Under the pieces are notes generated by a model. The model made no database searches. It saw only the letters and a list, made by a program, of their open reading frames with translations, and was not told the origin of the DNA. From positions 57,734,872-57,798,871 of the forward strand of contig NC_134844.1 of assembly GCF_965363235.1 (NCBI RefSeq): a DNA stretch of 64,000 nucleotides, given 5' to 3'. Origin of the DNA: Mytilus galloprovincialis. Taxonomy: Eukaryota; Mollusca; Bivalvia; Mytilida; Mytilidae. The position numbers and the translations under genes are program-made. Below are positions 45,141-58,300 of the stretch, one piece after another. The first letter of the stretch is position 1. The number at the start of each line of letters is the position of its first letter.

Positions 45141-45995
45141 CTGCAGAAAGGGCAATTTAGAAGAAAAAATCAGTTCCAATTACTTTACTATATATAATAG
45201 CAGATTTTTCTATATTTTTTACTGATCAAAATTTACATGTACAAATATCGAAGTGGATAGGAGGTTATCCAACTCATCGGAGAAATATTTTTATGAGATT
45301 GCAAATGAAACATCATTGTTTACGTTTCTTCGTTCCCCGTTTTTAACAGTCTCTTCGTAAATATAACTCTGCATTTAATTCAAGTAAATTTAATCTTAAT
45401 TTACCTTGTTTGGCTTGGATTTACATTCATGATTTAAGATTCTGTTTGGACAAATGCTCAAACGAAAATTGTACAGTGGATGAGTTATGGGATATCATAG
45501 TAATGAACACAGTGTTGTTAAACGCAAGAAAACTATGTACATTTGCACCTCGAGATTTGCACTGAGGTCTCAGATTTGCATTATCTCGTTGCCAAACTTA
45601 TCCATAACGATAATGAATAATATCTGGGAGTCTGGAACGTCAGAAAAATATACTCGATCTGAACATGAATGAAATATTTGCCACTGGACGTAAGGCTACA
45701 AACAAAACCAATCATTTTCCTTCTTCAAATTATATTAACAGTATAGTCAGTATACCTTTCCAAGAAGAGAACTTCTCATACATGTACTTTTCATTTTAAA
45801 ATAAAGTATATGAATCAGTGATGTGAGTGTTGGATGATGCCCTTAAATAGTTCTGTTTAAAAAAAAAACCATCATGAACTACTGACTAAATAAAAATTCA
45901 CTTTTTGTGACGGTTCATTATTTAATAATTTAAGTTTGGATGTAACGGGTCTTCTGTCGTTATTGTGTTATCAGCGCCCATAGACATAAGTTAGT
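45141..45995. other. interior of the dyad-array element, nothing coding recognised
   Basis: AT-rich; the 61-aa frame at 45487 shows no domain. Sequence at 45300-45500 has the look of decayed coding DNA, but I cannot assign it. Confidence 0.35.
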
Positions 45996-47632
45996 CATGT
46001 TTCTTCAATTTCCAATATTGCAGTTATTTATATATACTACAGTAAAAAAAATATAACCGAAGTACTGTTCAACTATATAGACTCACATAAAAAAGCAAAT
46101 ATGGTCAGTTTTGGTTGATGTGGTCAAAAGATTTTATTATACAACTCAGTCTGAAGTATGAAAACTACTGATATTTGTTTACGATTCAATACTTTGAATA
46201 TAAAAAGAGGATATACTGGCACTATAAATTCATGCGAACAAAATTTTGAGGTCATTGTTTTCCAATATTGCTGTAACTTGTATATTACAGTCCCTCTTGA
46301 CCTAAAATTAGAACTGAATTACTGTGCAGCTTTATAGATTTGCAGAAAGAAAGAGAAAATAAGGTCAGTTTAGATTGATGCGGTCAAAAGATTTTATTAC
46401 ACGACTCAGTCTGAAGTATGAAAACTACTGATATTTGTTTACGATTCAATACTTTGAATAAAAAGAGGACATGCTGGCACTTTAAATTCATGCGAACAAA
46501 ATTTTGAGGTCTTTGTTATCCAATATTGCTATAACTTGTATATATTACAGTCCCTCTTGACCTAAAATTATAACTGAATTGCTGTACAGCTATATAGATT
46601 TGCAGAAAGAAAGAGCAAATAAGGTCAGTTTAGATTGATGCGGTCAAAAAGATTTTATTACACGACTCAGTCTGAAGTAAGAAAACTACTGATATTTGTT
46701 TACGATTCAATACTTTGAATAAAAAGAGGACATGCTGGCTGACTAAAAAATTCATGCGAACAAAATTTTGAGGTCATTGTTATCCAATATTGCTGTAACT
46801 TGTATATTACAGTCCCTCTTGACCTAAAATTATAACTGAATTGCTGTACAGCTATATAGATTTGCAGAAAGAAAGAGCAAATAAGTTCAGTTTAGATTGA
46901 TGCGGTCAAAAGATTTTATTACACGACTCAGTCTGAAGTATGAAAACTACTGATATTTGTTTACGATTCAATACTTTGAATAAAAAGAGGATATACTGGC
47001 GCTATAAATTCATGCGAACAAAATTTTGAGGTCATTGTTTTCCAATATTGCTATAACTTGTATATTACAGTCCCTCTTGACCTAAAATTATAACTGAATT
47101 ACTGTACAGCTATATAGATTTGCAGAACGAAAGAGCAAATAAGGCCAGTTTAGATTGATGCGATCAAAAGATTTTATTACACGACTCAGTCTGAAGTATA
47201 AAAACTAATGATATTTGTTTTCGATTCAATACTTTGAATAAAAAGAGGACATGCTGGCACTATAAATTCATGCGTACAAAATTTTGAGGTCATTGTTTTC
47301 CAATATTGCTATAACTTGTATATATTACAGTCCCTCTTGACCTAAAATTATAACTGAATTACTGTACAGCTATATAGATTTGCAGAAAGAAAGAGAAAAT
47401 AAGGTCAGTTTAGATTGATGCGGTCAAAAGATTTTATGACACGACTCAGTCTGAAGTATAAAAACTAATGATATTTGTTTTCGATTCAATACTTTGAATA
47501 AAAAGAGGACAAGCTGGCACTATAAATTCATGCGTACAAAATTTTGAGGTCATTGTTTTCCAATATTGCTATAACTTGTATATATTACAGTCCCTCTTGA
47601 CCTAAAATTATAACTGAATTACTGTACAGCAC
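45996..47632. repeat. 259-bp tandem array, about 6 units
   Basis: The marker GATTGATGCGGTCAAAAGAT recurs near 46113, 46374, 46632, 46896, 47154 and 47413. Each unit also has CAGTCTGAAGTATGAAAACT, TTCATGCGAACAAAATTTTG and ATTACAGTCCCTCTTGACCT. The first unit is diverged; the last ends at 47632 in GTACAGC. No frame stays open across a unit. Confidence 0.95.
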
Positions 47633-47735
47633 CCTTTTTATGGAAGATCAATGCATTTGAATGAGGACAATAAATTTTAGTTGGACCCCCCCTTTTTTTT
47701 AGACTGCTGGATCCGTCCCTGGTGGTTTGGGCCGG
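47633..47735 (-). mobile_element. fragment of the GGATCC-type MITE
   Basis: GGACCCCCCCTTTTTTT and CTGCTGGATCCGTCCCTGG correspond to the end of the element at 7606-7768; it abuts the 259-bp array. Confidence 0.5.
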
Positions 47736-47764
47736 AATAACGTATTACATTAAGGTCAGATAAT

Positions 47765-48010
47765 TTTGTTATGTAAAACGAGTCATCCTGACTCCCCGAA
47801 TGACAAATGTAAAATAAATGAAATAATAATGCCCCCCCCCCCCCGCCGCCCCCCCTTCCCCAATATTAACGGCTTAATTTATGTTAAAAAAATGAAAGAA
47901 AAACAAATAATTTATGTAACACATCAACAAAGAAAATCACTGAATAACAGGCTCCTGACTTGGAACAGGCACATACATGCAGAATATGGCGAGGTTAAAC
48001 ATGTTCTCTT
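47765..48010 (+). mobile_element. 3' part of the mussel dispersed repeat
   Basis: CAGGCTCCTGACTTGGAACA, CACATACATGCAGAATATGG and AGGTTAAACATGTTC match the distal part of the near-complete copy at 9255. Poly-C runs lie at 47830. Confidence 0.75.
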
Positions 48011-48099
48011 GCCGATTATAAATCTGAAATAAAACCGGGAAAATAGCAAAACTCTATATAATATTAATCGCTATTTTGCCGAAGCCTTTATATTAAGAC

Positions 48100-48503
48100 A
48101 AATATTTCTTCAAACTTATAAATCAATTCTAGCCGTAGAATTTATAAATCAATTTTAGCCGTAGAATTTATAAATTAATTCTGGCCGTAGAATTTATAAA
48201 TCAATTCTAGCCGTAGAATTTGAAATCAATTCTAACCGTAGAACTGTTCTAGCTGTAGAACTGACCAAATATCTGGTCAGTTCTAGCTAGAACTGTCAGG
48301 ATCAGTTCTAGGGTAGAACTGTCAGGATCAGTTCTAGCTAGAACTGTCCAAATCAGTTCTAGGTAGAACTGACCAAATCAGTTCTAGCTAGAACTGACTA
48401 AAAGGTGTCAGGCTGACAGTTCTACATACTGTTCTAGAACAGTTCTCCTGACAGATTCTGACAGAATTTATGAGAGGTTAGAACTGATCTCCACTGTATA
48501 TAA
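48100..48503 (-). repeat. dyad array 3, inverted to arrays 1 and 2
   Basis: It begins with four units of a degenerate form (TTCTAGCCGTAGAATTTATA), continues with dyads CAGTTCTAGCTAGAACTG and TCAGGAT spacers, and ends CTGACAGAATTTATGAGAGG and GAACTGATCTCCACTGTATA. The end is the inverse of the start of array 2. Confidence 0.85.
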
Positions 48504-49230
48504 TACAAATCAGTAATTTGAAGTATTATAATTTATAATACACAGAACGTCTTAGAATTAAAAAAAATGCTCTAAACCAACATAAGCTAGTATCTTGACC
48601 ACCTTTCTATATCAATATTGACAGATAAATTACCATTATTTATGATTCCCTGGATTATGTGCAATGGACATTTACTATTATATGGGTCAGTTATTTTTCT
48701 TCGACAAAAATTTATTTACTTTTTCGACGCGATCAATTAGATTTTTTTTTCAAATTTTAATACTATAAGATAAAGCAATCATAATATTTCGTTTTGTCAT
48801 CTGCTTGACTAGAATATATTTTCTCTTTCATCAGATAAGGGATAAGAATATTTTATTTTAGAAATAAAACATACCCCCAATCCTAACACAATTGACAAAG
48901 TTTTGTTATTTTAAGATTATTGCAAGTATCATTTAATAGACACATCTGAGACTGCCGTTCACTTTGGTTAAAAATTGCTGGTCTTTATTTTTGCGCTGCT
49001 CATAACAAATTTTCGTTTTTTTTTATGTTGTTCAATATTTATATTTTATTTTTTAAATATCTGTTTATAATCATTACAACTATGCTGTACTTTTACCATT
49101 ATTTATAAATCCAAAGAGGACAGACGTACTGTTTCTAGTAGTTACTGTGACAAAAGTAACCACGTGTTAAATTCCAATTATTTAGCTTTTAATCATATAA
49201 AAAAAAACATCGATCAAAATTGATCAATAA
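48504..49230. other. 5' flank of the FAMeT-domain gene
   Basis: AT-rich DNA without repeats that I can name, ending at the TATA box. Confidence 0.45.
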
Positions 49231-49245
49231 TAAATAAGCATCGAG

Positions 49246-49253
49246 TATATAAG
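49246..49253 (+). promoter_or_regulatory. TATA box of the FAMeT-domain gene
   Basis: TATATAAG in the context GAGTATATAAGGGGAC lies 52 bases upstream of the first in-frame ATG (49305), placing transcription start at about 49275. Confidence 0.65.
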
Positions 49254-49304
49254 GGGACATCCTTGATGTAAAGTTTGCATACCGTTTAGACTTTATTGGA
49301 ACGT

Positions 49305-49386
49305 ATGTACATGTTGAATATGGTTTTCAAGACAGAACAGATGTTTGAAATTCTACTTCTATTTTTCTTGACTTCTAAAGCTGGTG
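49305..49386 (+). CDS. exon 1: signal peptide
   Basis: Three in-frame ATGs (49305, 49311, 49320) and a fourth just before the hydrophobic core; an in-frame TAG at 49287 closes the frame upstream. All starts give the same mature protein. Confidence 0.7.
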
Positions 49387-52300
49387 GTAAGTTTTAATTA
49401 TACATTTATTTCTCTTTTCAAAGTTCATATAAATGCCTTGTCACAAATCATTTTAATATAGTGTCATTTCGTATTAAACTTTTTTTAACACTACATGCAA
49501 CTACAACCAAAAGTATAAAAAAAGCCTTTAAAAGGATGAAAGAAATTACAACTTGTGGACACCAAAGAAATAACCGTAAATTAAATGTTATATATATTTT
49601 ATCTGTCTTTTCTTTGATTTTTATGAACATTTATTTTTGTCACTGAAGCCATATCTTTCGTTTTGATATTCTGGGTTTTTGTTGTCCTTAAATGTTAAGT
49701 ATCTTGTTGATTGTTGCTTCAGTTCCCTTCTAAATTCTACTTAGTTCAAAATTGAAGAACATAAGGGGATTAGGTATGATTGTCCCTTATGTGACGCTAT
49801 CCACCGACAATAAATGGACAAGATCGAAATAACTGCATATCAGAGTACTTAGTTACAAATGAAGAAATTTCATATTGTTTAGTACGCAAAAGAAAAAAAA
49901 AAAAAAAAAAAAAACCCATAAAATCGTAGATGACAAAATGTTAAATAATTCAAAAGGTAAAACCATCGACAAGAAATGTTCTAAACCATACACAAAACAA
50001 AATAAAATTGATTGCTGGCTCCTTGCTTAGGACAAGCATAAGAACACTATGACAGGGTTAAACATGTGTGTGAGTGTTTTCGTAATAGCACAACTGGAAA
50101 ATGCGTTCCAAATGGTCAGAATCCGTACATTAGTTTAAATCTTAAAACAAAATTGTTTATTTAGATTTGAACTAAATTTCAGTAACGGCGGGTACTCTTA
50201 GATTGACAGTTTGTGTCTTTTTGTTAATTTCTTTTTGTGCTTCATGTCGATCTGATGATGAGTAAAAAATCTTTCCAACTGAGTTTTAACGTATGTTCTA
50301 CTGTTGTGATACTAATAAATGGTATATGTTAAGGGAATGTTCCGCGCCGATGAAAACATGTTAAACCAAACCACATTATTATGTTTGTGTCGCAGGTCAG
50401 GAGCATGTAATGTATTTCAATATTTGTTGTTGATTTTCATTTATTGTATTTGCATAAATTTAGAATTTTCCTAAATTACTGTGACCCCAATTATGTTAAA
50501 GTTTACAATATTTTTAGTCCACATTCCCAGAGACATAAAGTATATATTTAATATTCAAGGGAGCAAGGACAAGGTATTAGGCAAAGGAGAGATCAGTTTA
50601 AAGTTAAAAAAAAAAACCTAAATAAAACAAAATATGAATTGAATAATCAAATGATCAGCTAGTCTTATTGCCAACCAATTTAAGTGGATATTAGAAAAAG
50701 CAGCACCTAATTTATCGATAGTAAATAGATACCAGATTGAATATGTAGTTGCTGCATTTTTTCTATATCTCTCTATATACATGATACATTTACGATGTTT
50801 TACGATGATTATGATATAATGTATGTTTATATATTGAAGGTGTTCAGATAACTACCAATGTATCAACAAAGGTTGATCGTGATTATGTTAATGCAGGGAA
50901 TACAGCTGATATCATGGACTACACTATTGACATAAATAGGTACAACCTGGGCCTTAGTCGAATAACGTCGTTAGTGTTTGAAATAAAGGCATGCAATAAT
51001 GCACATGTCCTTCTGTCAAGTTCTGGTGTCAGAAACTCGTCTGAACCATTGTATGAGATTATCATTGGTAATTTTAATATCTTGTCGTCCATTGTCTACC
51101 GCACAAACGATTCGCTCCATCCTGAAAGCCTCAAATATAAAGGTTTTATAACCCGGTATATACTGAACTGCACTGTTTATATACCATTCTGGATTAGTTG
51201 GGCGGGTGGAGAAATTAAATTAGGAACTGGTGTTGTTGTTGGTGAACACGTTTTGGGAAATTTGACAAATACAGATCAGTTTGAAGTGAGAAGTATTGGA
51301 GTATTTACAGACAGAGGCATAATAGGAAATTGGACAATACAACTTGAAGGTAATTTCAAAATTTGTATTCCATTTGCTATATTTTTATCTTGTCTCAATT
51401 CATAAAATGCATATGAGGTTTATAATATATATTTTTCATTGATGATAAAAAACGTTTGCATCTGCTTTTCTTTTCGATTTAAAGAGTTTCTGTCCAAATT
51501 TGATTTTCATGTTTTGTTCTTGTCCGTTTAAAACTACATCAATTTACTTTACGCATCTTTACATTGTATCTGAATGTTAAGGGTAAACGGACATGTATTA
51601 CATTTTCCATTTCCGTCTTTGTGGATTGATCAGTTTTAATATATCATTCCAATAATTTATTTTTCGCATCAAAAATTGAAAACCCGACAGTTGCACATAA
51701 CATTAAATAATACATGCTTACAATTTTGATACCTGCATTCTGAATTCAGTGGAGGAGCTATATTCTCACGACAACCAATATGGCATTATGAAAATATACC
51801 AAAAAAAATGTTTTTGTTAAAAAATACTCATAAAATGTTAGATGAACATCTTTTGTTTAATTAAAATAAATAAATGATATTGATTTTTGAAACGTATACC
51901 AGTTTTATATATACATACACATTCTCTTTATGTTTTATATTCACAAATTCGTTATATATAAGAATAAGATAACTTACTCATACTCGTAGGGTAAACTTAA
52001 TGAGATATTTCTAAAATTTATTTTAAATGTTTGCTTTTTCATAACCGATTTCTTTTTCATAACTTCTATTTTCTTTTTTTGAATCATTGTTATCGAACGG
52101 TTTTTTTTTTTGGCATCCAAGGCGGCGAACGGTAATATGAATGTGCTCACCAAAACATACAAGCAAAAAAAAAATAGCATTTCTGTGCATTGTTTGAAAT
52201 TTTAATACATATCAATAGACAAGTTGGACGTAGATAATTAGTGCTGTGCTTTATTGTACACTTTTTATTTGCGATAGATTACGCGAGGCGACGAAAATCA

Positions 52301-55300
52301 ATGAAAAGGTAAAGTTTTGCTCGGAGCGTGTTTTATTGTTAGAACTTATTTGTTTTAATTTCAAAGACTTTTTAGGGGACAGGAAATCGTTTTGTGATGT
52401 CTAATTGGATTGATTTTTTGATAGACGGGATATATGAGATTTGTTTGCAGTACATCTGTTTTGTACCAACTTGGGTATGTCAAAAATACAATTGAACATT
52501 TTTCGTCGAAATCCTAAAAATAGTCATAACAATTCGAACTATTCAGACTTTGATACTATAACTTTCCTGATAGATTATTCTATGAAACTACAAGTCCATA
52601 TTCTTACTATAGATATCTATATTTAATATGGCAATGATAGTACCTTGAATATATGTACAAAATACTTTTTTTTGGTTTTTGATACTAATTATAATTCGAG
52701 AATCATTCATGAATATCTACATGGAAAAAAGAAAAAAAATCGTAATAAATGTATTTAAAACGAAATGTGTCTATTCATATTTACTTGCCTAAAATTTCAA
52801 AAGATGCAATTCGATAATTTTGTTCAAAGGACATTGAACTTCACAAATAAGGACTCATTCTGTTAAACTAACTCCTGAAACAAAATTGAGACTGTATTTA
52901 ACACCACTGTAAAGCAATAATTGCATTCAGCCTAGGAGAATTTTTTTATGATAGATAGTGAAATATATGACTTAAAACAATGCTATGCAGGCAGAACTAG
53001 CTCTAGATTACCATTATTTGTCAATAATTGCATTAGTATTTCACCTTCCGAATGACAACCTTTTTAAGGCTTACATGTATCTATATTCAAATATATGGTG
53101 TTCCAAAGATATTATATAGACATATTTATAGCACATAATAAGAATACAATAATCAGCTTTAAAAAAACAGATGATAAATATAAATTGTCCTGTTATAATG
53201 AAGAAAATAATGAGCTATAATCCTTGGCCCAAACTTTTTGTGAAATAATAATAAAAAAAAAGGGGGGATTTTAACCAGCGACATATCTGTTCTTTCGTTC
53301 ATACTCGTTTGCTTTCTTCCATATATTACTGATATATTCTATATTTCCAAATCAGTTGATTAGAATATCATACATGGGCAACATATATATTATGGTGACC
53401 TGTCATTGTCAATAGGTGATCCAGTTAAATTACGTTCTGCTCGATTGATTTCCGTGAAAAAATGTTGCCCATGTATGAAGAAATTTAATTGAAGGTCTGT
53501 GCTTTTATCGCATTATTTTATAAAAATGCTTGAATCTTTTCCTAAGATATTTGGTAGTATCATAAAAAGTTGAGAATCTATTTTGATTTGTTTCTATCTT
53601 AAATTGTTTCTTTCAAATAAAAGTTGCTTCTAAAGATGTCTCATGATTTATATATGTAATTCTGTAAAAAAAAAAAACTGATTATATTTAAAACTGTTGC
53701 GTCGTATCATACGGAGTTATATATAGAGGGTTTATACCTATTTGGTAGATGAATCTAAATTTTGGGAACGGGGGATTGATTTTTATGCCCCACCTACGAT
53801 CCCTACGACAGTAGAGGGGCATTATGTTTTCTGGTCTATGCGTCCGTCCGTCCGTCCTTCCGTCCTTCCGTCTCTCCGTTCGTTCGTTCGTTCAGGTTAA
53901 AGTTTTTGGTCAAGGTAGTTTATGATGAAGTTGAAGTCCAATCAACTTCAAACTTAGTACACATGTTCACTATGATATGATCTTTCTAATTGAATTGCCA
54001 AATTAGACTTTTGACCCCAATTTTACGGTCCACTGAACATAGAAAATGATAGTGCAAGTTTCAGGTTAAAGTTTTTAGTATAATATATAAATATAAATTT
54101 GTTTATTAAAGTGTCACATATTGATTGCCATAAAACATATACAACAATTATAATATTTACACATAAAACAATCAATATCCAGCCATAAATACTGACTTAT
54201 GAGACACTAACATTATAAAACTTTATACAATTACTGATCAATAGTTAAAACAACTAAACATTACTCATTAAAATTGTTTCTTATACTTATAAAATTTTCC
54301 TATATCGTAGTTCTTATACTTGTTAAATTTTCTTATATCAAAGTTTTTAAAAACAAATAAAAAAAATCTGAATATATAATAATTTCTTGACTATGATTAA
54401 AATTGACGTATACAATGTAATATAAAGCTTAAAAATTATTGCCTGTATTAAAATTTTCTACTGGTAAAAATATTTACGTTAGAAAACAGTTGTAAATTCT
54501 GATTAAATAAATTTGTTATGAAAATAATTTTCTTCGAATAAAAAACTTATGTAACATTTTACACAAATAGTGTTGGATACTTGAACAGTTCATGATTTTA
54601 GTCAAGGTAGTTTTTGATTTAGTTGAAGTCCAATCAACTTCAACCTTAGTACACATGTTCCCTATGATATGATCTTTCTAATTTAATTGCCAAATTATAC
54701 TTTTGACCCCAATTTCACGGTCCACTGAACATAAAAAATGATAGTGCAAGTTTCATGTTAAAGTTTTTGGTCAAGGTAGTTTTTGATGAAGTTAAAGTCC
54801 AATCAACTTAAAACTTAGTACACATGTACACTATGATATGATCTTTCTAATTTAATTGCCAACTTATACTTTTGACCCCAATATCACGGTCCACTGAACA
54901 TAGAAAATGATAGTGCAAGTTTCAGGTTAAAGTTTTTGGTCAAGGTAGTTTTTGATTTAGTTGAAGTCCAATCAACTTGTTCCTTAGGTTATGATCTTTC
55001 TAATTTAAATGCCAAATTATATGTTTTATACCAATTTCACGGTCCATTGAACATAGAAAATGATAATGGGAGTGGGGCATTCGTGTACTATGGACACATT
55101 CTTGTTTATTGATTTTTCTTTCGATTAGTTGATTCAGAGTAATGTTCTAGTAAATCTGAATTCATTTCCTCCAAACTTTATTTCATTGTGAGAATTAAGA
55201 AATGAAGCACCATTTTGATTTATTTATCGGTTTGTCATTTAGCTACACTAGTATCAACTAAATGTTTGCCCATATCATTAAAGCTCATCAAAATGTTGCA

Positions 55301-58300
55301 TACTTCAGATAAGGGAATTTGTAATTTATTTGTAACACCCTGTAAATTCTTGTTATATTATATTTTAAAGGCAATACACACACTTGATTAGTATGATAAA
55401 CTAGTGCCAGAACGTTCGTCCGTTACTAGTACGTTCCTCCATTCGTTCGTCCGTCGATATATCGAATGACAACTTTTGTTCGTTTTTAGCAACTTTAAAA
55501 CTACTTTGCAATTGTCAAATAAAGCTGCCCTTTTATTTGTTTTATTTTGATTTTGTCGTTCGGAACATTGACACATAAGTTTAAAGTAAGTGTTCACAAA
55601 CTGTTCACTAAATCCAGTATTCCTTTTATTTCCAATCTTTACATGTGTGGTATTTGAAAAAAAAATATTCTCCTTTTGCATTTTCTTTTAATTTATTTCA
55701 CGATTTGTTGTTTAAGAAATACGGATTTTAACTGCATTTTAAGGAAATCTTTCACAAATCGCGACCTGACTCCAGTATGTGTGAATTAATTTCATCCAAA
55801 CTTTATTTCATTTTGGGTATAAAAAATGAAGCACTATTTTGATTTATTTGTCGATTTGTCATTCAGCTACACTAGTAACAACTAAAATTTGCCCCTATCA
55901 GTAACAGCTCATCAAAACGTTGCAAAATTCTGGTAGGGGACATTGTTATACATATGCAACACCCTGAAAATCCTTGCTATATTGTAACAAATCAAGGGTT
56001 TATATAACTCTTTTTAACTCATCCAGGAGGAATCGTTTAACTCAACGGCAGTGTGAAGAAACAAATTTGTAATCAACGAGTTACGTAACAATAATAAATT
56101 TTTCAGCAGTATTTTGACTTGTTATTTCAATAACAACAAATACACATTCAGCATCCAACAGATAACACAATACAACTGGTGGTCAATAAAAAAGGTAGTT
56201 GACGGTTCAAAGGATTGATCCAGACTGCTATATTATTTTGTAGGCTCCTATTAACGTATTTGTGCACTAACGATGACGTAAAGAAAACGTCAAATCATGC
56301 AATCAAAAGCAACGTTTCTTACGTCTTTTGGTTAGTAACGTTTAGAAAGACATACAGATTGTGTTAATCTTCAATAAAGAAACGTTATTAAGTTGTCCTT
56401 ATTTTACCATTCTTGTCCGAGTTGTATTTCAAAGCAAATAAAACTAAGTTTACATTTCTATATGTTCTATTATAAATATAGACAATGTTAATGAAAAGGG
56501 AGGCACAAATAAATACTAAATTTCTTAGCATTGATTTATATAATAGTTCTTGAAAAACTGGTCATTATCGTGATATATGGACTGCCTACAGGACAGTGGT
56601 ATTGACTAAGATAGTGATAATGACTGAGCCGATGGCGAGGTCATTATCGCTGTCGCAGTTAATACCACTGTCCTACGGGCAGTCCCTGTATCACGATAAT
56701 GACCAGTTTTTCAAGAACTATTATGTTTATTTCATTGAGAAACCATGTTTTGGTAAATTCTCATAAATTCAAAATGCTTAAAGCAAACTCGAGTAGTTAT
56801 ACGATTTCTATGGCAAGATTGAATACCAGTCGTGGTAATACTGCCATTCTTTTAGTGCTATTTTTCAGTATATAAATATTTAATCAAATTCTCTATAATT
56901 TTATAATTAACGAACACATATAGTAAACAATTCAACAACTTAAATATAATATTGAAAACAGGAAAATGTTTTATAAAAGGGACATCTCCCTAAACAGAGA
57001 GGCCATGCTCCACCGGTCATTAACAGATAAACCACGCCCCAACGGTCATTATCAGACGGAAACCACGCCCCACCGGTTATTATCATGTCAAAAGTTCGTT
57101 AACGACCGGTTTTCTGGTCCGTTTTGTTCTGTTAATGACCGATTGAATGTATTACTGAAAAATAATGAATGTCTAGTGGCCTCTATTTATCCAATAGGAG
57201 AAGCTTATTCTTTACCGATATGAAATAAAAGGTATTAACTTGAACAAACAATGATATTGAGATCGCAAAGTGGGAGTACAGAACGGTGTCACTAGTACTG
57301 CGGATGTAAACAAGTAGAATCACTATTTAACAGGATAATTAAAGTATTTTATAGGTGACCATTACCAAGATATACATATAAACCGGCCGATATCGTTTGC
57401 AAAGTAAAAATTGTTTAAATCCTGAGTATGAAAGTCAATGCATTTATCAGTTTTTGGGCACACCCGAGAAGTCGACCCCACCCAGCAATATTCAAATAAA
57501 TATATGTTTATATAGAATTAAAAACACGTTAAATAATGACTATAAATTTATTACTTTGGGATTTCATAAGGCATATTTCGTTAATAGTGACAAACAAAAG
57601 GTTTAAACATGCTACACAGAAGAACAAGTGGTCAGTATGCTGGAGTTTCTTATCGACAACATATTTGTTGAGTTTGGAGGTAAACTTTTCCAAACAAATT
57701 GTCGGCATTCCTATGGGAACAAACTGTGCGCCTCTTCTTGTCGACCTCTTCTTATTTTCATAAGAATCGGAGTTCCTTCAGACACTTTGTCAAAAACAAG
57801 AGGATCAAAGAAGCCAGATTATTTAATTTCACTTTCAGATATATTGATGATGTTCTTTCCATAAACAATCCGAACATTTCTGATTGGGTTCCATTAATAT
57901 ATCCCCCAGAACTAGAAATTAAAGAAACAACAGACACGGCTTCCTCCGCCTCTTTTTTAGACTGATATCTCGAATTTGACTTACACAGTCATCTCAGTAC
58001 CAGAATCTATGACAAACGAGACGATTTGAATTTTGAAATTACAAATTTCCCACACCTTAGTAGCAATATACCAATTTCGCCTGCATATGCGATATTCAGG
58101 AGCTTACAACTCCTACTCAGACTTTGTAAAACGTCATCAGAGTCTGAGTAGAAAGTTGATGAACCAGGGTAATGTCAAAGAACGTCTCGTCCTTTTTCTA
58201 CAAAAGTTCATCGGAAGGTACCAAGACCTTGTTGATAAATATTCCGTGTCAACTTCAAAAATAATAAATGATGGTCTTGATGTATAGATTCTGCGTACTG

